Below, in pieces: positions 29,761-39,101 of a DNA stretch of 64,000 nt. The stretch lies in the NCBI GenBank assembly GCA_025353105.1, contig JANXRG010000033.1, forward strand, positions 1 to 64,000, read 5' to 3'. This DNA is from Verrucomicrobiota bacterium. GTDB taxonomy: Bacteria > Verrucomicrobiota > Verrucomicrobiia > Chthoniobacterales > SZAS-18. Within the stretch, counting starts at the first letter, position 1. Each line of letters opens with the position of its first letter. Below the pieces are notes generated by a model. The model was not told the origin of the DNA. It made no database searches and saw only the letters and a list, made by a program, of their open reading frames with translations. Both the position numbers and the translations under genes were made by a program.

Positions 29761-31596
29761 TCAGCGTCGCTCGAGTTCCGCCCGGAGCAGATTCGTTTCC
29801 TCCGGCAGAAGCTGGCTGGTCAGGCCGCACTCGAGCAGGGGTCGCGCTTCGTCGCGACGGCCGATGCTCGCAAGCATCAAGCCGTAGTACGCCGAAAAAT
29901 ACGGATTCGCCGCGGCCCCGGCGTTTCGGGCCTCAAGCAGCCGTAATGCCTCCGCCGTCTCACCGCGCAGGTGCAGGGAAAGCGCGAACGCGATCAGGCT
30001 GTCGAGATTTTCCGGTTCGGCGGCGTGGACCTCGGCCGCCAGCTCGTGCGCGTGCGGAAGTTGGATGCGACCGATCAGATAAAGCATCGCAAGATTGCGC
30101 TTGGCCGCGAGATCACCCGGCCGCAGTTCGATGATTTTCTCGAACACGCGCCGGAGGCCCACGGCATCGCGCCTCCCGCGATAATGGTCGTACAGCCGAG
30201 GCAGCATCGTCGCGGTTTGCGCGGGCTCGGCGCGTAGCAAGGCCCACTCGGCCTCCACCTGCTCGTCCGGCCACGACCAGCTTCCCGTGGTCTGAATCAG
30301 CGCCCGCAGCACCGGCACCGAGTCACCCGCCGCCCGGAGCGCGGTGAGCCAGCGCGTGTGCGCAATGCCCACGTCGCCCCGCTCGCGCGACGCGCGGGCC
30401 GAGTACGCCAGGCGGTAGGCTTCAAACTGGCCCCAGGAGTCGCCGGCGACCGTCAGCGTTTCGAGATCCATCCACCGGGCCGCGGCAATGTAGCCGTCGG
30501 CGCGCACCATCTGCACGGGCGGAGCGAGGCGCACCTCCTCCGGCAGCGTCGACAGCCAGCTCTCGCCCTCGGCGGCGCGACCATGCGCCAACAACCATCG
30601 GCAGAGCTCGAAAATTTCGACCGGCTTCGTCGCCGCGCGCGCCTTCACCTGCGCAAGCTGGTCCTCAAGCTGCGGCGGTGCCGCCACCAGGATCACCCCG
30701 AGATGCAACAGCCGGTCCGCGATGGTCGCCTGCGCGTCCGTTGCGGCAATCCGGGAAACTCGCAAGGCCTGCTCGCGATCGCCGTCCTGAAGGCTGGCGA
30801 CGGTCAGCGCACGCGCCGCGTCGAGCCGGCACTCCGGTTCCTCAACCATTCGTTGAATCGCGTTGCGGGCGGCGAGACGCGCAGCGGGATCCCGCGAACG
30901 CTGCAGCTGGAGCACGGCCAGGCTCAGCGCGGCGGAATGGTTTCGCGGATCCTGCGCGACGAGCTTCGCAAACGAGGTCTCGGCCTCGCCCAGTCGTCCG
31001 GCCAGCAAATCATAGTGCGCCCGGCCGCGCAGGTAGTCCGCCCGATCGCGTTCGCCGGGCGGCACGGCATCGAGCGCCTGCCCCGCGGACGCGAGTTGAT
31101 TGAAACGCAGCGCCGCATCGACCCAGGCAATTTTCGCCGCGGCGTCCGCCGGGTCGAGCTCGGCCACGCGACGGCGGTGAAAGATGGCCTGGGGTGATTT
31201 CGCGCGGTCCGCAACCTCGGCCATGAGCCGGTGCGCGGCAAGATCGTCCGGGCGCGAACGGAGCAGTAAATAAAGGGCAAAAGCCGACTGCGGCAGATCA
31301 CCGCGCTGTGCGGCCGCCGTGGCGGATTGGTAAAAACGCCGCGCGCGCCATTCGGCGTAAGCGGCGCGTCCCCCGAGGAACGCGGCCACCACCATGGCGA
31401 GGAGCACGACCTGAAAACTCACGCTCACAACGCGGCGCGCCAACCGGCCCGGAAACCCGACCCGCATCAGCCCCCGGCGCAGTCGGCGGGAAACGCGGCG
31501 ACCGAAACCGCGTGGAACGCGCGTCCAGCTTGAGTTCGCACGGCTCCGCGACGCGGCGGACGGCTCGCCAGGCTGGACGACTTTGCGAACAATCAT
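29761..31596 (-). CDS. Membrane-anchored TPR protein, exosortase-linked
   Basis: 611 residues. A basic N-terminus (residues 1-57) leads into one transmembrane helix (SFQVVLLAMVVAAFLGG), then AYAEWRARRFY and a long TPR/alpha-solenoid region in the periplasm. No signal peptidase or lipobox site is visible. Its ATG overlaps the exosortase stop by four bases, so the two are translated together. It is clearly paralogous in layout and sequence to the protein at 53323-55116 (transmembrane helix, then GG-x-A/PAY/AEWRAR). TPR partners are known in exosortase loci (PrsT lipoproteins), and this may be a non-lipid analogue. The 178 bases between it and gltB hold no gene. Confidence 0.8.
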   Translation of the reverse strand: MIVRKVVQPGEPSAASRSRANSSWTRVPRGFGRRVSRRLRRGLMRVGFPGRLARRVVSVSFQVVLLAMVVAAFLGGRAAYAEWRARRFYQSATAAAQRGDLPQSAFALYLLLRSRPDDLAAHRLMAEVADRAKSPQAIFHRRRVAELDPADAAAKIAWVDAALRFNQLASAGQALDAVPPGERDRADYLRGRAHYDLLAGRLGEAETSFAKLVAQDPRNHSAALSLAVLQLQRSRDPAARLAARNAIQRMVEEPECRLDAARALTVASLQDGDREQALRVSRIAATDAQATIADRLLHLGVILVAAPPQLEDQLAQVKARAATKPVEIFELCRWLLAHGRAAEGESWLSTLPEEVRLAPPVQMVRADGYIAAARWMDLETLTVAGDSWGQFEAYRLAYSARASRERGDVGIAHTRWLTALRAAGDSVPVLRALIQTTGSWSWPDEQVEAEWALLRAEPAQTATMLPRLYDHYRGRRDAVGLRRVFEKIIELRPGDLAAKRNLAMLYLIGRIQLPHAHELAAEVHAAEPENLDSLIAFALSLHLRGETAEALRLLEARNAGAAANPYFSAYYGLMLASIGRRDEARPLLECGLTSQLLPEETNLLRAELERR

Positions 31597-33245
31597 GAGG
31601 TCGACGCCGGACGAATCAATGTCGGCAGCAGGTCAGCGAATTCGCGCTCGGCGTCCGAGGCGGAACCGGCGTCGAAAAGGACAACCTCCAGCATCTGCTG
31701 CCCGAGGTTGCGCCGGCCCGCCAGCGCGACGCGGATTCGTTTTCCGATGTGATCGAGCGCGCCGGTGGACACGAACGGATTGAAGCCCAGCTCCGACCGC
31801 GGCACGTCCTCGGTCAGAGAATAAAAAACGTGGAGTGGCTGATCCCGTCCGCCGGCGCGGCGGAAAAACTCAAAGTGCTGAAACGCGATTCCGGAGCTGC
31901 TGGCCTCGACCGGCCACACGCGCGGGCCGTGATCCGCCACCTGACTCAACCCCGACGCGGGCAGGCAGACGTCGGGCCGGTGATCGGCCGCGAGCTGCGC
32001 GGAATTGCGTCCCGGTTTCCATCGGAAAAAATAGACCATGCGCTCGCGCGGGCGACCGCCGTCTGACGCCGACCAGATCACGCCGCGTCCCTCGTCGAAG
32101 CGGAGAATGCGCGCGGCGTTCTCCGCGATCGCGAGTTCGCGGAAGCCCGGGGCGCGCTCGGGCCAGACGACGGTCCAGCGCGGCGCCGTCGCCAGGGCGC
32201 GTTCGTGCCAGCGGAACCAGCTCTCGACGCCGAGTTCCGCGATCGCCAGCCACGCAGTGACGGTGATGAAAATCCACGTGGGCAGCGACGCGGCAGACGG
32301 GTCCGATGGATCTCTCGCCGCGGCCGGCGGGGCCGAGCCGCCGCGCTTGAGCCACGCCGCGATTCCAACCGAGCCAAGGAAAACGGCACCGAGAATCAGA
32401 TACCCGATGACGTTGTGCTGCCGCTCGACGGCCGCGAGACCGCCGCTGGCCGCCAGCCAGACGAGGTAGATCGCGCGGATGACATTCGCGAGCAGAGCGA
32501 CGCCGACCGCGCCCGCGAGCATCACGCCGCGTCTCACCGCAGAAAAACGATACAGCTCGCCCAAGAGCAGGCCGAGCATCAACGAGGTCTGTAACGATCG
32601 GACGCCGCTGCAGGCCTCGTTCACGCCGACGACGCCGCTGCCGATGCGGATGAGATTACCCTCAGCCAACGCTGGCACCCCGAGGAGCGCCACCACATCG
32701 ACCGCGATTTGGGCGACGCCGCGCATTAGTTGCTGGATCACGAAATCCTCGAGGCCACGCGTCCACGGGACCGCGACTAGAAAAAAGAGCACGGGAAACA
32801 CAAAGTGCCGCAGCCACGGCCGTCCACCCGAGATCCACAAAACGAGCAGCGTGAGCCCGGAAACCGCCAGCGCGTGAACCCAGCCCAGCGGTCGCCATTC
32901 GGGATTGGCGATCTCAACGAGTCGAAAAAACGGGATCAGCGCGAGCAGGACCACCACCAGGCCGACCGCACCCAGGTGCCAGACACCCCGCAATTCCGGC
33001 GGCCGGGCCGCAGGACGGTCGGGCCAGCGAAGCGTGAAAAGGGCCGCCGCGAGGAGCGGCACAAACCAGCCGTAGCTGTACTGCTCGCTGAGCGACCACT
33101 CGGCGCTCAGGAACCACGAAAGTGCTCCCCACAGCAGCGCAACACAGGCAATCACCGCGATGGAACGACCGCGAACCCGCGACTCGGATGGCGACGAAGC
33201 GAGCGCCGCCACGGCGTTCGATGACTCCGGGCGTGGATGTCGCAT
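31593..33245 (-). CDS. Exosortase with fused C-terminal EpsI-like domain
   Basis: 550 residues from the ATG at 33245; an upstream TTG is less likely. Residues about 25-300 contain eight or so membrane spans with the exosortase triad: Cys212 in NEACSGVRSL, Arg257 in ANVIRAIYL and His277 in ERQHNVIGY. After WLKRGG a soluble region with another anchor (TWIFITVTAWLAIAELG) follows. It carries EpsI-type motifs such as RMVYFFRWKPGRNS and HRPDVCLPASG. Exosortases cut PEP-CTERM proteins in the membrane, and EpsI proteins are encoded next to or fused to them. The exact Xrt subclass is not assigned. Substrates in this window are the proteins at 12286-13197 and 55123-55800. Confidence 0.92.
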   Translation of the reverse strand: MRHPRPESSNAVAALASSPSESRVRGRSIAVIACVALLWGALSWFLSAEWSLSEQYSYGWFVPLLAAALFTLRWPDRPAARPPELRGVWHLGAVGLVVVLLALIPFFRLVEIANPEWRPLGWVHALAVSGLTLLVLWISGGRPWLRHFVFPVLFFLVAVPWTRGLEDFVIQQLMRGVAQIAVDVVALLGVPALAEGNLIRIGSGVVGVNEACSGVRSLQTSLMLGLLLGELYRFSAVRRGVMLAGAVGVALLANVIRAIYLVWLAASGGLAAVERQHNVIGYLILGAVFLGSVGIAAWLKRGGSAPPAAARDPSDPSAASLPTWIFITVTAWLAIAELGVESWFRWHERALATAPRWTVVWPERAPGFRELAIAENAARILRFDEGRGVIWSASDGGRPRERMVYFFRWKPGRNSAQLAADHRPDVCLPASGLSQVADHGPRVWPVEASSSGIAFQHFEFFRRAGGRDQPLHVFYSLTEDVPRSELGFNPFVSTGALDHIGKRIRVALAGRRNLGQQMLEVVLFDAGSASDAEREFADLLPTLIRPASTS

Positions 33246-33339
33246 GGTCTGTCTGGACGATGGCCGTTCCCGCCTCAACTTCAAGCCGATAGACGGGACG
33301 CGGCCTAAAACCTATGGTGCCACTCGCCCCGTCCTTCGC

Positions 33340-34056
33340 ATGAATCTCCCCCTTGTTCCCGCCGCTCGCGCGCTCGTCCTTGCGCTGGTGGCGGCGTGCG
33401 CCGGTTGCGACGCCGCGTCGGGCGTGTCCGCGGTGGTGCTGGCCACGAAGGGCGGAGTGTCGGCCGGCGACCGGGCGGACGCGCGCATTGTGCACGGCGA
33501 ATTTCTGGCGCCGCCGGTAATGATCCGGACCGGACCGGATGCGGCCGTCGTGCTGTCGCCGCTACCCGGGATCATGATTCGGTTGGAGGACGACAGTGAG
33601 TTTATGCTCGACGACGTCGCACTGCGCAAACACGGTGAAGACGTCACCGTGCGCTTCGTGCGCGGCCGCCTTGCAAAGGGTCGCGCGCAGATCTGGGTCG
33701 ACGAGTTCAAGCGCGGCGGCGTGGATTTTCACATTCGGTCCGCCGCCGCCGATCTCGTTCTCGCGCGTGCGGTGCTCGCGGATCTGGCGGTGGAGACCGA
33801 CGCTTCGGCCCGTGTGATCTGCGTGAGTGGCGGGCTGGTGGCAGCCGGGGTGCCGTTGCTGACCGGCCAATGGATTCCGCTGGCCGCCGGAACGGTGCGA
33901 CCCGCCCCGCGCGAGGCGGCGGACAACGATGGAATGTGGGCGCAGCTGCTCGAAATTCGCCGCATCGAACCGCAGTTGCTGGAATTGCAGGCGCGCCAAC
34001 GCGAACGCACCCCCGGTCAATTCGCGGGATTACAGCAGCCGACCTCGAAAAATTAA
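33340..34056 (+). CDS. FecR-like lipoprotein
   Basis: 238 residues from ATG 33340. The signal ends in a lipobox-like VAACAGCDAA, so it is probably a lipoprotein. The rest is beta-rich with a FecR-type layout: VVLATKGGVSAGD, a GPDAAVVLSPLPGIMIRL strand pair, EFMLDDVAL, FVRGRLAKG. It lacks an anti-sigma N-terminal domain. It is divergent from the exosortase gene across 94 bases that must hold both promoters, and it heads the export operon. A role in anchoring or sensing polymer is conceivable, not shown. Confidence 0.7.
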   Translation: MNLPLVPAARALVLALVAACAGCDAASGVSAVVLATKGGVSAGDRADARIVHGEFLAPPVMIRTGPDAAVVLSPLPGIMIRLEDDSEFMLDDVALRKHGEDVTVRFVRGRLAKGRAQIWVDEFKRGGVDFHIRSAAADLVLARAVLADLAVETDASARVICVSGGLVAAGVPLLTGQWIPLAAGTVRPAPREAADNDGMWAQLLEIRRIEPQLLELQARQRERTPGQFAGLQQPTSKN

Positions 34057-34180
34057 CTTGGCAAGCTGGCCGCGAGCCATCACTTTGGCATTAAGAAAAT
34101 TTGTAGCGGTTCGATTTGTGCTATAGATAGCGCTGGCGCGGTCGACCACCCATATCCAAGCATCCCTTAACCAAAGCCTT

Positions 34181-34768
34181 ATGCGTTCTCCGTTTCGTTC
34201 ACCCGCGATCACGCTGATGACCCTGTGTGCGTTTGTTCAAATCACGGTTTGGCAGGACGTTTCCGCCGTCGCTTCCGCATCGTCGGGTGAATTGCTGGCG
34301 GCCGAGCTGCCGCCCGGTCTCACCATCGCCACCGCACCAACTCCAGTTTTGGCCCAGGCTGTCCGCTCATCGATCACGAAGCGTCAGGACATGGCGGTCT
34401 CCATTCTCCGTGTCGCCCTGCTCAGCCGGGCGAACAAGCGTCGCGACGGCAGCAAGGGCATGGTGAAGCGGGTCGACCGCAGCAAGGGTAAGACCGGCTG
34501 GTCCGGGCTGGACCCGGCCGATGTCCTGGAGTTGACGAAAGCGGCGATAGCGGCGGCGCCGGATCAGGCGCAGGCGCTCATCAACGAGGCCATCGCGATT
34601 TCGCCGGAGAACGCGGCAGACCTGCAGAATTTGCTTCCGCCCGGCGGTTCGCTGCCGATTTTAATTCCCGACGTTTGGGGCGGCATACTCCCGATTCCCG
34701 GCGGGTCGCAACCTGTGAATCCGGGCAACAGCACCGGACCTTTCACGGTCATTTCGCCGGAACGGTGA
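34181..34768 (+). CDS. Secreted protein of unknown function in the exopolysaccharide locus
   Basis: 195 residues with a possible signal peptide (RSPAITLMTLCAFVQITVW). The middle is basic (RANKRRDGSKG...VDRSKGKTG). A helical DPADVLELTKAAIAAAPDQA region is followed by a Pro/Gly-rich end (LPPGGSLPILIPDVWGGILP). The AAPDQAQALINEAIAISPEN stretch recalls short helical repeats found next to FecR genes in this phylum, but I cannot name the family. The 124 bases upstream are AT-richer and include TATAGAT at about 34124-34130, a plausible -10. Confidence 0.65.
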   Translation: MRSPFRSPAITLMTLCAFVQITVWQDVSAVASASSGELLAAELPPGLTIATAPTPVLAQAVRSSITKRQDMAVSILRVALLSRANKRRDGSKGMVKRVDRSKGKTGWSGLDPADVLELTKAAIAAAPDQAQALINEAIAISPENAADLQNLLPPGGSLPILIPDVWGGILPIPGGSQPVNPGNSTGPFTVISPER

Positions 34769-34842
34769 TGCTTGGAGTTAAGGATTCGGCTGTCGGCGAC
34801 GGATTCCCGCAACCGGATAATGACCCCGCGAATTTTCTTTTG

Positions 34843-36117
34843 ATGATTACCTCACCGTTTCCAATGTCCCGGCGGCGCTCGACTTTGCTTGCCGCCGCCG
34901 CGATGATCGTGGCCGCCGCCGCAACCGCGGACGCGCAAATCTTAATTGGCCCGCTGGGCGAGGCCGCGGGTCCGTCCACGCTGGGATTCCCCACGACCGT
35001 GGGAGGTTATCCGGCTTCCGCCACGGGCGAGGTGGGAGGCGAGGCGCGGAGATTTAAATACTCGTTCCGGCTGACCCTCGGCGCGCTTTACGACAGCAAC
35101 ATTTTCATCAGCAAAACGAACCGGGTGCACGATTACGAGTTTACCATTACCCCGGGCGTGACCCTCGGGTGGGGCGACGTCTTTGGGCGCACCCGTAATT
35201 ATCTCCGGCTTGACTACGCGCCCTCGTTCCAGTTCTTCGCGAACCATTCCTCGCAGGATAATATCGGCCAGAACCTGCTGATCGACGGCAAGTACACCAC
35301 CGGCAAGGCGACGTGGCGTGTCGCTGAATCGTTCCAGGTGCTCAATGGCGCCAACACCGATGTCGGCAACCGCGTGACGCGGCAGATCACGGCGACGACG
35401 CTGGGCGTCAATTACCTGCTCAGCGACAAGACGAATATCGATGTCTCGGCTAACTTTGCCTACCAGGGCTTTCATCGTCAGCTCAATACCTGGACTCTGA
35501 GCGGGGCCGGGTATTTCAACTATGTCTACAGCCCGAAGCTGACGGTCGGGCTCGGTGTTGTCGGCGGCTTGACGACTGTCACGGGTCCGAACAATCCGGA
35601 CCAGACGTTCGAACAAACCAACCTCCAGGTATCCTATCAGGCGACGGGAAAAATTTCCTTGAATGCGACGGTCGGCGTGGAGTTTCGCCAATTCTCGGGG
35701 GTGCGCAGCGACTACGTCACGCCGGTCTTTACCCTCAGTGGCGTGTACCAGCCATTTGACGGCACGACCGTCACGCTCGCCGGGTTTCGCCGCATCCAGC
35801 CGTCTTCGTCGCTCGTGGGCCAGAATTTTACCTCGACGGGTTTCACCCTCTCGTTCCGGCAGCGATTCTACCAGCGGCTGTACCTCACGGGTTCCGGCAC
35901 GTTTGAAAATTCGTATTACTCCGCCAACGTGCCCCAAGCCATCGCCGTCCGGAATTCGAATTACCTCTCGGGCACGATCGGGCTGGACTACTACGTCCGT
36001 GAAGGCTGGACGGTGGGGGCGTTTTACCTGAATCGTCAGAGCTTCGGCAACGCGGCCGCGGCACCGTTCGACTTCCTCGATCATCAGGTCGGCGTTCGTT
36101 CGACGATCAGCTTCTGA
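34843..36117 (+). CDS. Outer-membrane beta-barrel protein of the polysaccharide export locus
   Basis: 424 residues from ATG 34843; ATG 34864 (MSRRRSTLLAAAA) is an alternative with an equally good signal peptide ending in ADAQI. After the signal come many alternating beta strands with aromatic ends (SFRLTLGALYDSNIF, YLRLDYAPSFQFF, LSGTIGLDYYVREG), ending in a C-terminal aromatic residue (RSTISF) as expected for BAM-assembled barrels. It resembles the BBP2-type barrels encoded beside Wza/Wzc homologues. It probably serves as, or supports, the outer-membrane exit of the polymer. Confidence 0.85.
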   Translation: MITSPFPMSRRRSTLLAAAAMIVAAAATADAQILIGPLGEAAGPSTLGFPTTVGGYPASATGEVGGEARRFKYSFRLTLGALYDSNIFISKTNRVHDYEFTITPGVTLGWGDVFGRTRNYLRLDYAPSFQFFANHSSQDNIGQNLLIDGKYTTGKATWRVAESFQVLNGANTDVGNRVTRQITATTLGVNYLLSDKTNIDVSANFAYQGFHRQLNTWTLSGAGYFNYVYSPKLTVGLGVVGGLTTVTGPNNPDQTFEQTNLQVSYQATGKISLNATVGVEFRQFSGVRSDYVTPVFTLSGVYQPFDGTTVTLAGFRRIQPSSSLVGQNFTSTGFTLSFRQRFYQRLYLTGSGTFENSYYSANVPQAIAVRNSNYLSGTIGLDYYVREGWTVGAFYLNRQSFGNAAAAPFDFLDHQVGVRSTISF

Positions 36118-36175
36118 GCGATCGCCTTTGCCCAGCGCGTTGCGCGGGCGGGTCTCCTGTGGTTGTCTTCCGTCG

Positions 36176-36763
36176 ATGTTCCGATTCGCGCGCCTTTTTC
36201 TCCTCGTGATCGTGGGTTGCGGCGGCGTGTCCCCACTGGCGGCCCAGACCGGCGATGCCGTCTCCGGCTCGTACATCCTGTCGCCGAATGATCAAGTGCA
36301 GATCGAGGTGTTCCAGGAGGACGATCTGCGGACGAATGCAAAAATCTCAAAGGAGGGGACGATCACGTTCCCGTTGCTCGGCGCGGTGAAGCTCGCCGGG
36401 CTGACGCAGAGCCAGGCCACGGCGCGGATCACGGAATTGTTGAAGCGCGATTTCCTCGTCAACCCGCGCGTGGGCATGACGGTGGTCAATTTTTCGAAGA
36501 AGCGTTTCACGATCCTCGGGCAGGTGAACAGTCCGGGTATCAAGGAGATGCCGGATCAGGAGGGCCTGGACCTGCTGGAAGCCATCGGCATGGCCGGTGG
36601 TTACACGCGCATCGCCAACCCCGGCCGCATCACGATCAAGCGACGTGAGGGCGGTGCGGAAAATGTGATTCAAGTCGACGGGAAGGCGATGGCGAAGGGC
36701 AACGGCAAGGGATTCCAGGTGAAGCCGGGTGACACCATCACCGTGGCCGAGAGTATTTTTTGA
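36176..36763 (+). CDS. Polysaccharide export protein (Wza-like, Poly_export + SLBB)
   Basis: 195 residues from ATG 36176. The N-terminus is a signal (FLLVIVGCGGVSPLAAQT), possibly a lipoprotein through the GCG. The Poly_export domain follows (SYILSPNDQVQIEVFQED), with KEGTITFPLLGAVKLAGLT and one SLBB unit (FTILGQVNSPGIKEMPD). It is shorter than E. coli Wza and lacks the C-terminal amphipathic barrel helix. The dedicated barrel protein upstream may supply the outer-membrane pore. Its stop nearly touches the kinase gene. Confidence 0.92.
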   Translation: MFRFARLFLLVIVGCGGVSPLAAQTGDAVSGSYILSPNDQVQIEVFQEDDLRTNAKISKEGTITFPLLGAVKLAGLTQSQATARITELLKRDFLVNPRVGMTVVNFSKKRFTILGQVNSPGIKEMPDQEGLDLLEAIGMAGGYTRIANPGRITIKRREGGAENVIQVDGKAMAKGNGKGFQVKPGDTITVAESIF

Positions 36764-36774
36764 CCCCAAACTCC

Positions 36775-38967
36775 ATGTCATCCACCCGCGGCCCCGCTGC
36801 CTCGCCGTCCCCCAACCGGTCGATCGATCAGCTTTCCGAACTTTTCCAGACGCAGGGTTCGTTCGATTACCGGCACTTCCTGCACTTTGCGCTGTCGAAG
36901 TCATGGATCATCCTGCTGCTGCTGCTGGCCGGGTTGTTGATTGCGATCAGTTACATCGCGCGCACCCCGAAGGTGTACCAGTCGCGCGCGGTGCTGGAAG
37001 TCGACATCGCCCCGCAAGCCATTCTCACCGTCCAGGATGTCCGCCCGCAGAATTTGGGCGCGCTCGATCAGCTTCGTACGATCGAGCAAAACCTGAGCAA
37101 TCGCACGCTCATGCAACGCGTGGTCCGCGCGTTGGATCTCACGCGCAACCCTGATTTCATGCCGCCGCCCGACACCGGCGGCGCCTACAGCGAGGATGCC
37201 CTCGCCGGGGCGCTGGGCGGAATGGTCAGCCCGCTGATCCGCCGCGGCACGCGCCTGATCGACATCTTCGTTCAGCACGGCGACCCGAAAATTGCGCAGT
37301 TGATCGCAAACGCCGTCGGCCGCGAATACATCCGCCAGTCGATCGAACGCCGCTCCGGCACCTCGGAATTAGCGCTGCAGTTCTTGATGGAGGAATCGGA
37401 GCGCCTGAAGAAGAAGGTACGCGACTCCGAGCAGGCGTTGCAGGATTACCGCGAAGTGCAAAAATCCGTCTCGTTTGAGAACCAGGAGAACATCGTCCTC
37501 GACAAGCTCAAGGACCTGAATTCCAAGCTCACCTCGGTGAAGGCCGACCGGATGCGGCTCGAGAGCGACTTCGCGCAGATTCGGCAGTACGAGGGCAACG
37601 TGGACAAGCTGCTGACCGTCCCCAGCATTTCCAACCACCCGACGGTGATTGACCTCAAGAAGGAAATCCAATCCCTTGAGGCGAACATCGCGACGCTGGC
37701 CCAGCGCTACAAAGACAAGCACCCGAAGATGATTTCGGCGCGCACGCAGCTCTCCGAGGTTCAGTCGAACATGCGCCAGAATGTGCTCAAGCTGCCCACG
37801 CAGATGCAGAGCGAATTTGAAAAAACCAGTTCCCAAGAGCGCAGTTTCGAAGCCGCTCTCAGCGAGCAGGAGAGAAGCGCCCTCGAACTTTCCAAGAAGA
37901 CAATTCGCTACAAGGAGCTCCAGCGTGATCTCGAAACCGATCGCGCCCTCTTCGAATCGGTGCTCAAGCGGATGAAGGAGACCGACCTGAGCAAGGGCAT
38001 CCAGGCGGATCCCGTCCAGGTCGTCGAGGCCGCCACCTTCAACTCCGCGCCCATCCGGCCGGACACGACCCGCGCGATTGCCACCGGCATCATCCTGGGA
38101 CTCGCTGCGGGTCTCGGGATCATCCTGATCTTGATGTATTTGGATTCGTCGGTGAAGACCGTGGATCAGGCCGAGAAAATCTTCGGGTTGCCGACCGTTG
38201 CGGCCATTCCCCAGCTCAAGGACCTGGCCCAGGACACGACCCTCGTCATGGCGCGCGATCCCAATTCGGTCGTGGCCGAATCCTTCCGCTCCCTGCGCGC
38301 GTCGCTCGCCCTGCTCGGCCCCGAGGCCGAACGGAAGATCTCGCTTTTCACGAGCGCGCTGCCCGGCGAGGGAAAAAGTTTTTGCTGCACCAACTATTCC
38401 ATTTCGCTCGCGCAGCAAAACCTCCGGACGCTGGTGATCGACGCCGACATGCGGCGTCCCTCGCTCCACAAAATCTTCAAGATTCCGCGCAGCAACGCCG
38501 GCCTCACCGAGTATCTCGTCGGCACGGCAACGCTCGACGAAGCCGCGCAGAAAACCGAGATGGAAAATCTCTTCGTCCTGCTCGGCGGCGAAAAGGCGCC
38601 GAATCCGGCCGAGCTGCTGTCGGGGAACGGTTTCGGCGAATTGATGACCGAGGCGCTTAAATCGTTCGACCGCATCGTGGTTGACACCGCTCCGCTCGTG
38701 CCTGTGAGCGACACGCTGTTGCTTTTACCCTACATCCAGACGGTCTGCATGGTCGTGCAGGGCGGCAAGACGCCCCGCAACGCCGTCCTTCGCGCCATTG
38801 AGGTCATGAAAAAAGTCGGCCAGCGGCCCGATGGCATTGTGCTCAACAAGATGCCGCGGCGGTCAGGCATCGATTACTACTATTACTACGGCGAGCACGG
38901 CTACCACGAGGGCGTGTATGGATCCGCCCCTGCGCCCGGCGCGCGCCGCAAGGAAAAGATCGCCTGA
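36775..38967 (+). CDS. Polysaccharide co-polymerase / tyrosine autokinase (Wzc-like BY-kinase)
   Basis: 730 residues from ATG 36775; a TTG at 36760 overlapping the previous stop is possible. Wzz domain with the first membrane helix (SWIILLLLLAGLLIAISYI), a long periplasmic coiled coil (about residues 195-400), the second helix (GIILGLAAGLGIILILMYL), then the kinase: LPGEGKSF Walker A, LVIDADMRRP Walker A', IVVDTAP Walker B. The C-terminal tail DYYYYYGEHGYHEGVYG is a tyrosine cluster for autophosphorylation. Fused BY-kinases control chain length and export at the inner membrane. A dephosphorylating partner is not seen here. Confidence 0.94.
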   Translation: MSSTRGPAASPSPNRSIDQLSELFQTQGSFDYRHFLHFALSKSWIILLLLLAGLLIAISYIARTPKVYQSRAVLEVDIAPQAILTVQDVRPQNLGALDQLRTIEQNLSNRTLMQRVVRALDLTRNPDFMPPPDTGGAYSEDALAGALGGMVSPLIRRGTRLIDIFVQHGDPKIAQLIANAVGREYIRQSIERRSGTSELALQFLMEESERLKKKVRDSEQALQDYREVQKSVSFENQENIVLDKLKDLNSKLTSVKADRMRLESDFAQIRQYEGNVDKLLTVPSISNHPTVIDLKKEIQSLEANIATLAQRYKDKHPKMISARTQLSEVQSNMRQNVLKLPTQMQSEFEKTSSQERSFEAALSEQERSALELSKKTIRYKELQRDLETDRALFESVLKRMKETDLSKGIQADPVQVVEAATFNSAPIRPDTTRAIATGIILGLAAGLGIILILMYLDSSVKTVDQAEKIFGLPTVAAIPQLKDLAQDTTLVMARDPNSVVAESFRSLRASLALLGPEAERKISLFTSALPGEGKSFCCTNYSISLAQQNLRTLVIDADMRRPSLHKIFKIPRSNAGLTEYLVGTATLDEAAQKTEMENLFVLLGGEKAPNPAELLSGNGFGELMTEALKSFDRIVVDTAPLVPVSDTLLLLPYIQTVCMVVQGGKTPRNAVLRAIEVMKKVGQRPDGIVLNKMPRRSGIDYYYYYGEHGYHEGVYGSAPAPGARRKEKIA

Positions 38968-38978
38968 GCAGAGGTCGT

Positions 38979-39101
38979 TCACGACCAGTTCGGCGGGAAA
39001 AACCAGGCGCGCGGCTTGCCGACATTGCAGTGCAGCGACCGGGCCATCCAGTTACCGCACCAGGCGCTAAGGAAGAACAGCAGGCGGGGGATTTGGTTCA
39101 T
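38979..39101 (-). CDS. 40-residue putative small membrane protein
   Basis: An ATG-to-stop ORF of 40 residues starting MNQIPRLLFFLSAWCGNW and ending RAWFFPPNWS. It has a short hydrophobic segment, two cysteines and seven aromatic residues, unlike random high-GC antisense frames. It begins inside the last 35 bases of the upstream minus-strand gene in another frame, an arrangement that favours coupled translation. I recognise no family. It occupies the gap between the BY-kinase stop and the M48-like gene. Confidence 0.45.
   Translation of the reverse strand: MNQIPRLLFFLSAWCGNWMARSLHCNVGKPRAWFFPPNWS

Noticed and set aside
34096..34130. tRNA-like GGTTCGAT stretch upstream of the secreted protein gene
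   Set aside because: No acceptor or anticodon stems can be built around it; more likely part of a promoter region.
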